A DNA stretch of 64,000 nt, from contig NW_019028993.1 of NCBI RefSeq assembly GCF_002105155.1, positions 744,001-808,000 of the forward strand, written 5' to 3'. The position numbers and the translations under genes are program-made. The notes under the pieces are model-generated. The model had not been told where the DNA came from and made no database searches. It saw nothing but the letters and a program-made list of their open reading frames with translations. This DNA is from Lobosporangium transversale. Its lineage: Eukaryota; Mortierellomycota; Mortierellomycetes; Mortierellales; Mortierellaceae. Positions 35,849 to 45,200 of the stretch are shown here, in pieces; the stretch's first letter is position 1, and the number at the start of each line of letters is the position of its first letter.

Positions 35849-36830
35849 GTGGAAGATTTAGCCCTAATCCTTGATTCCATGACGCTCACTACCGACAACC
35901 CTGTGATGACCCCCGCTTTCAAGTACCCCCAACCCGACAAGTTCGAGGGAAAGCGCGATGGCTTCTCAGCCAACACCTGGTTGCGCTCTATGCGTCGTTT
36001 CTTCGTTGGTGCCTCTGTTCCTGCTTCGGCACAGACTGTCAGAGAAAGCTAATCTCTGAGTTCTCATCTTCTAGAAATTCCATCTATCCAATGTGCAAGT
36101 CATGTAAACAATGGTCACTCACCTGGACCGATAACGGAGATTGGGAAATAGATGACATCATTACGCCAAGAGTCTACGCCGAACCTAAATGTAATCGAGT
36201 GTCCAACGCAAACAAACAAATGCTGCGCAATCCGCAGCAAGACCAGATGACTCATCCGCATGACCCTAACTTGACCAATGATATTCCAGAAGACAAGCGC
36301 GAAGAGAGTACCCTATCAGATGTCAAGACTCCGATTAGTAATCAATCATCAAACGAGGATGACTCTGTCACCTCAACCAAAACATATAAATAGTCTAGTA
36401 GTACCATGTCAAATCAGCAGCAATAAACACCTTATCTTTACTATACTTGCTTCCTCCATCCTTGCCCACGTACCTCTCTTGATCCCTTGCACACCAACTG
36501 GTTAGTTACCTAGTCTTCCTCTAGTCTGGCTTTATTACACAGACGGTTGTAGCCATAGCCTTCCTCGGGCCTGACGCGGCCCGATGGTTTAACGGCGCAG
36601 GCATCTCTGACGATGCATCGTTCGACACCTTTGAAAAAGGGTTCCGGGATGCGTTCGTCCCCAATGATTTCTCTCAACTCATCCGATTTCGCCTGTCCTC
36701 CCTTAAGATGAGTATTACTGTCACCGATTACGTTGCCGAAGCCCGCGAACTCCTCACGGCACTCTTAGCTGATGAGCCTTCGGCAGGAGGACGCAAAGCA
36801 ATCGAAGACTTCGCTTTCATCTTGCAAAAG
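35849..36830 (+). pseudogene. Degenerate Ty3/gypsy gag, interrupted by a solo LTR
   Basis: Two halves of one gag-like frame are seen. The first (35849-36036) contains FKYPQPDKFEGKRDGFSANTW and RRFFVGASV. The second (36545-36830) contains VAIAFLGPDAARWFN, FEKGFRDAFVP and ITVTDYVAEARELLTALL. The retrotransposon gag pattern (a Trp-containing helix followed by a long FxxxF-type repeat) is clear. A 503-bp solo LTR with 5-bp duplication separates the halves. The 3' end stops at the 195-bp repeat at 36823. No zinc knuckle or protease follows. Confidence 0.7.
36037..36539. mobile_element. Solo LTR, 503 bp, with CAGAC target duplication
   Basis: Starts TGTCAGAGAAAG and ends TTTATTACA. Both sides carry CAGAC (36032-36036 and 36540-36544). 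Removing the insert and one copy restores the gag frame across the site. It contains an ACATATAAATAG box near 36385. No full element with this LTR is in the window. Confidence 0.8.
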
Positions 36831-37017
36831 TCAAGGTAGTGTTCTAGGGGGATCTAAGGGTGCAATAAAGGTATCTTTATTCAGGGGGAACTATGCTACA
36901 GAACTAGATAGAAAAGTAGACCTATTTATACTAGTTAATGTCCTGTTGCAAGGAATGCTCTAGAAATATGGGCGAAATACTATGTTGCACAAAATTATTA
37001 TAGTGATTTCGCTTGCA
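36823..37017. repeat. 195-bp repeat, copy 1
   Basis: Runs from TGCAAAAGTCAAGG to GATTTCGCTTGCA and is repeated almost unchanged at 48382-48576. It begins and ends TGCA and contains CTATTTATAC. It could be a small solo LTR or a MITE. No duplication is seen at either copy. Here it joins the gag fragment to the inverted chromovirus fragment. Confidence 0.7.
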
Positions 37018-37041
37018 TCCTTCCCGTCATGAAGAAACCTA

Positions 37042-38645
37042 TTATCTTGTTTTTCTTGAAGCCTCAAAGACGGCAAGCGCCTCTTTAGCGTTTGCGAGCG
37101 AAGATTTTGTTTCCCAAGTAGCTTCATCTAATGGATAGCCTTTCCAAAGAACGAGCCACTTAGGAGTTTTGCCAAACATTTTGAAGTCAATGATTTTGTC
37201 GACTTCATACTCCTCTTCTCCATCTACAAGCTCGGGGGCAGGGCGTGGTGGTGAGCGGTCGCCGAATTCACGAGGTGACTCAATATAGGGGCGAAGCAGA
37301 TCGGCATTAAAGACTGGATGTTGATGCATGTCAGGCGGTAGTTCCAGCTTGTAGGCATTTTCATTGACCTTCGAAATGATCTTGTAAGGGCCTATGTACT
37401 CAGGTTCCAGTTTCTGCGACGGCCTATTTTTATGTCCCGCGACAGAGATGTTTTCCGAGCTTAAGAGCACCATGTCACCCACAGCAAACGTAGCAGGCCT
37501 GCGAGTTTTATCCGCTTGGGCCTTTTGCCTATTCTGCGCTTCGATGATGGCATCTTGAGCTAGCGCCAAATTCATCGACTGGGTTCGAACAAAATCACTG
37601 ACAGCCGGAACATTGGTATCAGGTGGCTTTAAAAGAGATCCAGGGACTAGTGGATGGTGACCATAGTTCAGAAAGAATGGGGAGAAGCCTGTCGTAGGGT
37701 TGACAGAGTTTTGTATGCGAACTCCATCATAGGCAGTAAAAGATCCCAGTCGTTTTGCTTGTACGATATGTAAGAGCGGAGCATTTCTTCTAATGTTCTG
37801 TTGGCGCGCTCTGTTTGTCCGTCTGATTGTGGATGGAAGGCAGTAGACATGTTAAGTTTAGTGCCCATGAGCTACATCAACGTTGTCCAGAACTTGCCGG
37901 TGAAACGTGAATCTCTGTCTGACACAATTGTCCGAGGCATGCCGTGCAGTCTAAAAACATTGTCGAAAAAGAGTCGTGCAACATCAGAGGCAGTGTCGGT
38001 AGTTCGGCTAGCGCAGAAATGAACTTGCTTGGACAGTTTGTCCACAAAGACCGTGATCGCGTCAAAACCTCTGGCTGTCTTCGGAAGCTTGACAATGAAG
38101 TCCATTGTTACAGTATCCCTCGCCATGCGTGGCCAAAAATATGTTCGTCGCATGCTACTGTACGTTTTATCGAATCCCAAGTGGCCTGATATAGGAGCGT
38201 CGTGAGCGTCATGCAAGAGTTGTGAACGGAGTCCGTCGTCCTTGGGTATACAGAGGCGAGGGCCTTGTCCAGCGTTGATCCAGAGTAGACCATCCACCAC
38301 GAAGTAACGATCCGAGGTGGAGGCATCCTTATACTGATGCACGAGGGGACCTAGAATTGGATCGTGTAGGTAGCAACTGGCTAGTTGTTTTCGAATGCCA
38401 GGGTCTAGATTGATATCCAAGGAGTTCAAAGTAGTAGGTGTAGCCTCCAAGTCCTTGAGGTCCGGTCTTCGTGAAAGAGCATCAGGGACGACGTTATCTT
38501 TACCAGGTTTATACTTGAATACGAAATCATACTCTTGAAGCAACTCCATCCATCTTGCTTGTCTGCGAGTCAAGTTCGGCTGGCTAGGAAAATGTTGTAG
38601 AGTGGCATGGTCGGTATAAACGACAAAGTGAGAACCGTCAAGGTA
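37042..38645 (-). pseudogene. Broken chromovirus pol: RNase H end, integrase, chromodomain
   Basis: On the minus strand the order is the end of RNase H (TRRQARWMELLQEYDFVFKY), integrase and a C-terminal chromodomain (EYEVDKIIDFKMFGKTPKWLVLWKGYPLDEATWE). It is closely related to the complete element at 53351-57103. About 36 codons are deleted between the integrase zinc-binding region (FWPRMARDT) and VTMDF, removing the CxxC half of the HHCC motif. Frameshifts occur near 37870 and 37600-37700. The 5' end is cut at 38645 by a Tc1 insertion. Confidence 0.85.
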
Positions 38646-40261
38646 CAGTGGCTTCCAATATTGTCCAAGTGTTTCATTCTTCCAAAGGAAGACTATAAGT
38701 GTTCAACAGTGAGCAGCGCTTGTGCCCTTGGATCCTAGCTGGGAGCAACCTGGAAGACATACATTATTTGCTCAAAACCTATTAGCGCTCCTGCTTGTTT
38801 CTGATAGCTTTTCACTACTTTGAAATTTTCCTCTCATTTGGACAATTTTTTAACCATCGTTTTTTTTCACCTATCAAAACCTCGTATTGCCCCTTTCGCC
38901 CTTATGACTGCTAACATCCGCTCAGGCATACTTCTTATCAGATTGCGGCAGACCTCCTTCGGTGTCTCCTCCTCCCATATCTGGCTCACTCTTTCCCAGA
39001 GTTCCAGCATGCCTTCTGGAATGGTCCCATGTTCGCGAATTTTTTTTTTTTAAATGATCCCACAAATGCTCAATAGGGTTTAGGTCTGGTGAATTGGCAG
39101 GCCATGTCAGTATTCTACCTGACGCTCTTGTCAATCCAATAGAGGCAAGGTAGGTTGTGACTCTCTTAGCCGTATGCTTAGAATCATTGTCTTGTTGGAA
39201 GATAAATTGCTCTGGATCAATGTTGTACCAATCCACAGTATTCAATAACTCGTCCTGGAGGATACGAATATACAGCTCGGAGTCCGGCGTGGAGTCGATC
39301 TTGGCCAAGTAGCCTGGCCCATCCCACGTCATGCAGCCCCAAACCATGATCGAACCACCACCATGTTTGACTGTGGGCGAAACTAACTTTGGGTCAATAT
39401 CGGCCGCCTTCACCTTTGGTTCTTTATTTGTTTCCACCCAAACATAGCGCATGCCATCAGAAGATATCCTACAAATTTTGGACTCATCGGACCAAATTAC
39501 TCGCTTCCAATCAGCTTCAGTCCAGTCTTTGTGCTGGAGAGCAAAGTCCAGTCGAGCTTTCTTTTGACGTTTTGTTAACCTAGGCTTCTTGACGGCTTTT
39601 TTAGTTTCCATGCCTATATCTCTCAGCGCCCGACGCACCGTATTAGCTGACACCGGATCTTCGTTCTCATCGTTATAGAGTCTGGTAGCATCGACAGCTG
39701 ATGAGACTACACCACGGTGAAGCAACAATCGAATATAATATGCATTCCGGTAATCGAACTTCCGTGGCCGACCAGCTTTGCTTTTACTCCTGGCAGGCCC
39801 TAATGTCTTGGAGATATTATGGACTGAGGACTTGGATATGCCTACTTCTGTGGCAACCTGACGGATGGACTTGTGCTGCTCGAGTAAATGGAGAGCATCC
39901 TCAACAACGGAAGCTTTGATTGGCTTCATCTTTGGAGTGTTTAGAAAGAGCAACGTAGGCTCCTAGAAGAGTGTAGGTGAAGAGTATCTACTCAAGTGTG
40001 TGGGAGATAATTTGAAAAAAATTCAGCAAAGGTGCGTAAAATAAGTGATGGTTATATAATTGTCCAAATGAGATTAAATACTTTTGTCAATGAAAAACCA
40101 TGGTGAATGAGACTAGAGATATTTTAAACTGAACCAGTCCACGTATCATTGGCATACTTGTTTACTCTGATAAAAATAAAAGTGCAAGCAACCATCGCTA
40201 TTATTCTAATCAAGACGGAAAACATGAGCGTGGAACATTTGGACAAATTTGGAAGCCACTG
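38646..40261 (-). mobile_element. Tc1/mariner family-2 element, 1616 bp
   Basis: Terminal inverted repeats start CAGTGGCTTCCAATATTGTCC on the left and, read inwards from the right, CAGTGGCTTCCAAATTTGTCC. TA dinucleotides flank both ends (38644-38645 and 40262-40263). A second internal inverted repeat (CTCATTTGGACAATT) lies at about 38835-38850 and 40060-40074. It encodes the transposase listed next. Confidence 0.88.
38867..39929 (-). pseudogene. Tc1 family-2 transposase with poly-A frameshift
   Basis: Helix-turn-helix (VATEVGISKSSVHNI), GRPRKF linker, and DDE residues in VIWSDESKI, IFQQDNDSKHTA and NSPDLNPIEHLW (D34E type). The frame as read leaves the true C terminus at an 11-A run (+ strand T run at about 39042-39052). 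In the neighbouring frame the expected ending continues (ELWERVSQIWEEE, then SMPERMLAVIRAKG) to a stop at 38867-38869. A one-base run-length change would reconcile the two, so this is either a recent frameshift or a sequencing error. ATG 39929 (MKPIKAS) is preferred over 39953. Confidence 0.82.
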
Positions 40262-41300
40262 TATCTTAAGAAGATGAAAGTTAAACACCGGCTCACCTCC
40301 GCGTATCACCCGCGCACAAATGGCAAAACCGAACGCACTAATGGCATCCTCGGCGCCGCATTAACAAAATACGTCGGTGATAAGATGAAGCACAAGTGGG
40401 ACCTCTTTCTAGATCAGGCACTTTTCGCCTGCCGCACCAGAATACATAGCGTATCTAAGAAGTCACCATTCTACCTAGTCTATGGAATCGAGCCCACGAT
40501 ACCTGGCGACCTCACTCGTCCTTATGTACATATTCGATGGAGCGGTTTTTACAGAGGTTCAAGCCGCGAGAGAGGCCGAGCTTGAAAGATTGAGACTTGA
40601 GAGGCTATCAAACGAGGAGCGGCAACAGGCAGCCGCAAGGCTCATGGAGGAAAGGTATAATGAGAGACATGACATCGACTCCGAAGCTCCGAGGCAAGTG
40701 TACGAGATTGGCCACTGGGTTTTAGTAAAAAACATAGCGAAAAGGAAATTTGAATACCCTTGGTATGGACCATTGCGTGTCGAGACGATTACCCCTTTTG
40801 GCGCTTACAAGCTTATCTGGCCCGATGGAAAAGCGAAAATGGACCTTGTGCATAAAGACCGTCTGAAACCGGTGAATCTACCGGCGGGTAGTCCAGAACC
40901 GACGCGCGCATGGTATAAAACCCGCAACAGTCGCGATGAACTCACCATCCCCATGGAGACCATTCAAGAAGAAGACGAGCGAGGACCTCAGTCGGAGCCA
41001 GAAGTAGGTACAGCAGTGCAACCCATACCCCTCGAAGGTTCATCGCGTACAACGGCCCCATCATCATCAGCAAGGCCCGCAGCTACCGCATCGCCCCCTC
41101 CTGCGCGACCACCACGTTCCCTCTCAAGGCCCAATCCAAAGATTGACGCCGCAGGGGCGGCTTGGATTTCTCGTGGGGAGTCTGTCCTAAATCGAGGCAA
41201 CTTAAGCTCACGTCCTATAACAAGTGACGTCATGGTAGGTAGGACCAGAGGTATACCTATAGTGGTACCCTCAAACCCACCCCGCCCTGCCTGGACGTGA
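40262..41300 (+). pseudogene. Ty3/gypsy remnant: integrase C-terminal half
   Basis: Begins inside the integrase core (YLKKMKVKHRLTSAYHPR, KTERTNGILG) exactly at the Tc1 TA site. A frameshift near 40530 is followed by IGHWVLVKNIAKRKFEYPWYGPL, a GPY/F-type C-terminal module, and a Pro/Ser-rich tail ending at 41300. There is no chromodomain. It belongs to the same broad clade as the element at 41574-47550 but is clearly diverged. Confidence 0.8.
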
Positions 41301-41573
41301 GCTCAGCCACCCGATCCTCCCCGCTATAATAAATAGTGGACTCTCCGTCCCTGAAGTGTTCCTTACCTTTATCTTGGTACAACACTTCAGGTATGCAACC
41401 TCATTCATCTCAGCACTAGTTACTTGTATAGTATTATATGTATCATAAACTAATAAAGACCTTTATCTTGGTACAACACTTCAGTGTGTTCTATGTATTT
41501 GCGTCTTGCTGCGGTTTTTAAGGGCATCTCAGTATAACCCCCGGTTCTTAAGACAGTGATTTTTTCACACAAA
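41301..41573 (+). repeat. Probable 3' LTR region of the gypsy remnant
   Basis: Contains CTATAATAAATAG (TATA-like) and two copies of CTTTATCTTGGTACAACACT at about 41368 and 41461, with an AATAAAG polyadenylation-like signal between them. Its end is unclear because the next LTR element was inserted at 41574. Confidence 0.45.
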
Positions 41574-41867
41574 TGTCGTAGAGCATCTACTAGTGATCTC
41601 TGGAAACTAGTAGGTAATGATGAAAAATGAAGAATTGGGCAAGAGCCTCGTGGTTTTGGGATACGATAGTGATCCTAAGTAATGCTTTGAATGATTTTGA
41701 GGATGCTGCAAAAGGGCATCGATAATAAGAAGAGAGATGCCGTTTTTGCAGTGAAGGAAAAAGCTACTTAAATACTATTTAAAAATGGTAGTAAATAGGA
41801 TGATAGGAAATAAATAAATTGAAAGGAAATACATATTTAGGTAAATGAATAGGCGTCATTTACGACA
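41574..41867 (-). repeat. G1 3' LTR, 294 bp
   Basis: Begins TGTCGTAGAGCATC and ends CATTTACGACA on the + strand. It matches the other LTR apart from that LTR's 91-bp extra segment and a few substitutions. Confidence 0.92.
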
Positions 41868-41878
41868 CCCCTCCATTC
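41868..41878 (-). other. G1 polypurine tract
   Basis: Read on the minus strand, AATGGAGGGG sits directly before the 3' LTR, the usual plus-strand primer position. Confidence 0.75.
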
Positions 41879-41982
41879 GGATTGGCACTACTCCTGGAGT
41901 GCCTGGATAAACGCCGTAGCTCTCTCAGATAAATCTCAGCAGCATTTGCTGGAGGAATGATAGGAGAAGGAGGAGCTACAGC

Positions 41983-42292
41983 CAGTGCTCCTATTCGATT
42001 CGAACGGATCGAGTTCGAATAGCTTCGAATAAGCCATATCCTGGTTCGATTCGAATGGTTCGAATGGTTCGAATGGTTCGAATAGGACCACTGGTTACGC
42101 GTAGTGAAAGTATGATCCTTGTACTTTACACCCAATCAAAAAAAAAAAAAAAAAAAAAAAAAAGTTTAAAATTATCATTTACTATTGTTCCAATAGTTCG
42201 AATAAATCGAAGGCTCGAATCATTCGAACCATTCGAATAGCATTCGAATTTTGTTATCTAATCGAATTCGAATGGTTCGAATAGGAGCACTG
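41983..42292. mobile_element. hAT-type MITE, 310 bp, inside the G1 polyprotein
   Basis: Ends CAGTGCTCCTATTCGATTCGA and ...TTCGAATAGGAGCACTG. The 8-bp duplication GCTACAGC is present at 41975-41982 and 42293-42300. The interior is filled with TTCGAATGG repeats in both directions plus an A run, with no coding capacity. It replaces the last residues of the G1 polyprotein with a short out-of-family tail. Confidence 0.9.
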
Positions 42293-45200
42293 GCTACAGC
42301 ATCACGATCAGCGATGAACTGCTCTTGAGCTACACGTTGTCGTGCAGCATCTTGAATTTGTGCCGTTACTGGATCAAGTTCAATGGGTGATCCGTCCATG
42401 GAATTATCCATAGAAAATTCATCAGAAGCGCTTTTTGGTCTATACCAAGGCGCCTTAGGCAACTCATTATTGACTAGAACAGCCTTCTTCAATCTATCTT
42501 GATGGACTAAGTCAGCTTTTATCGTACCGTCAGGCCATGCAAGCTGAAAGGTATGTAGAGGCGTTGCTCGAACAATACGTAGGGGACCATAAAAACTTTG
42601 ATCAAATTTCTTCTTAGCGAAGTGCTTCACAAGGACGGCGTCACCTGGAAGAAATTTATTTTCGTCGATTTCATTCTGCTTGTCATAGGTAGAAGCCATA
42701 AGACCTGCTGCTTTCTGTTGTAGACCATGTGCTTTGCGACGTATTTCATCAATCTGATCAAACTGTTGTTGTCTGTAAGCTGAGTAATCATCTTCCGTTA
42801 TGAAGTCGAATAAATGAGGGTGAGAAGTATCTCCAGGGATAACTGGATCTAGACCATAAACCAGTTTAAAAGGTGACACTTTAGTGATAGAGTGTATACG
42901 AACTCGACATGCGAATAAGGCTTGTAAAATGTATCTGTCCCAAGCTGTACGATGATTTCCGACAAACTTGTTAATCATTGTGCCTAATAAGCCGTTAAAT
43001 CGTTCGCACTTTCCGCTGGCTCGGGGATGGTATGCAGATGTTAGTTGATGGTTCGTACCCATCCGATTCATATATCGCTGTAAGGTCGCTGCCGTGAAAT
43101 TTGATCCACGGTCTGTGACAATTTCAGATGGACATCCAAACTGCATAAAAATTTCCTCATAAATAAAGTCAGCAACTGCCGATGCAGTCGCTTCATGCAC
43201 AGCACGGGCTAAGGGCCAGTTGGTAGCATAATCAATTGCGGTGATAATCCAACGATTGCCATTCTTGGTTTTCGGTAGGGCTCCTATGAAGTCCATTCCC
43301 CAGCGCTGAAAGGGCAAGGTAGGCTCTAGAGGATGTAGAGGTGCAACAGTGGCATCTTGACGGGCTAACAGCTGACATTCAGGACAAGCTGAGACCATTG
43401 TTATAATATCAGCACGAAGGGTTGGCCACCATACACGAGTTGAAACCAGATCGAATAAGCCGTTTCGGCCAAGATGACCAAAGCCAGCATGATACATATA
43501 TAGAGTATCAGCTCGATTGACGAAAGGAACAAATGGGACTGGGCCGTGTTCTGTTATACGACACAAAGTATCGTGATCGACTTGGAAATGAATTGCTTCA
43601 TCTCTTACTAGTTTAGCAGATTCATCATCTTCAGGTAAGGATCCATCCTTGAAATAGGCATAGATGTATAAAGGCCAGTCAACATTATCAGCGGCAAAGT
43701 CTTTTATAGATGAAGTAGTTGCAAGAGAGGCAACTGTTGGTGTAGATAAACGAGACAAAGCATCTGCGGCTGAGTTATCGACACCTCGACGATATTGAAT
43801 ATCAAGATTGTAGGGCGCCAAAAATTCAATCCATCTGGCCATACGACCGCTCAGATGAGGTTGATTAAATAAAAAGCGTAGGCTAGCGTGATCAGTGAAG
43901 ACGGTTACTACTGATCCTAAGAGGTAAGAGCGCCATGCTCCACATGCTCGGACTATGGCCAATAGTTCCTTTTCATGGACTGGAAAATTTTTCTCAGAAT
44001 TAGAGAGCTTGTGTGACACAAAAGCAACCGGGTGAAGACGGTTATCGATCATTTGTGAAAGAACTGCTCCTGTAGCAATGTCAGAGGCATCAGTTTCCAC
44101 AAAAAATGGCTTAGAAAAGTCTCCGGGGTAAAGAACTGGTGTTGAGGTAAGCAATTGAATCAACTTGTCCATGGCTGCTTGATGGCTAGGAGTCCATTGT
44201 GGTAAAGGTCTCTTTTTGGCATTGTTTTGTCCTTCTTGCTTTAATAAATCAGTCAAGGGGCTTGCAATCTTGGCGAAGTTGCGTATAAATCGCCTGTAGT
44301 AATTTGTGAAGCCTAAGAATGAGCGTAATTCTTGAACATTGGATGGAGTGGGCCAATCTTTAAGGACTGCAACCTTGTCTGGATCGACTTCAATACCTCG
44401 AGAGGATATGACATGACCCAAGAATTTGACTTCAGATACACCAAAGGTACACTTGCTGGGCTTTGCGTGAAGGGAAGCCGATTTCAAAGCTTCTAGAACC
44501 AGCTTGAGATGTTGAACATGCTCTTTCATAGAAGAAGAGAAAATAAGGATGTCGTCTAAAAAGACAACAACGAACTTGTCCAAGAATTCCTTTAAGACAT
44601 CATTGGTTAAAGTCTGGCATGTAGCAGGTCCTCCTGTGAGACCAAAAGGCATGACTACGTATTCGAAATGGCCATATCTTGTATTGAAAGCAGTTTTTGG
44701 AATGTCTGCAGGGTGAATACGCACTTGATTAAAAGCACTTTCTAAGTCTAGCTTGGAGAAAACAGTAGCACCAGTAAATCGATCGAAAAATTCTTCGATC
44801 AAGGGAAGTGGGTACCTATTCTTGATTGTGATTGAGTTCAAAGCTCTATAATCAATACACAGCCGGAGGGAACCATCGCTCTTGGTCACGAATAGAACAG
44901 GGGATGCCCACGGGGAAATGGAAGGTCTGATAAAGCCTTTCTTAAGTAAATCATCAAGTTGTTGCTTTAAAACTAACAACTCTTTTGGGGACATCTTGTA
45001 GGCTCGCTTATAGATCGGGCGTGCGTCTACTGTATCAATGTGATGATCTTGAGGTCTCTGTGGTGGTAGAGTCGACAATGGAGTGAAGACAGAATTTTCA
45101 TATTCGTATAAAAGCTTCTGTAGTGTAGGATCAATATTGTTGTCTTTAATAACTTCCGCTAACGAAAGAGCAGAAATTTTCGGAGTCGATTGTTCATCTT

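Noticed and set aside
40988-41233. Minus-strand ORF over the gypsy tail
   Set aside because: It overlaps the Pro/Ser-rich coding tail of the integrase and has no independent support.
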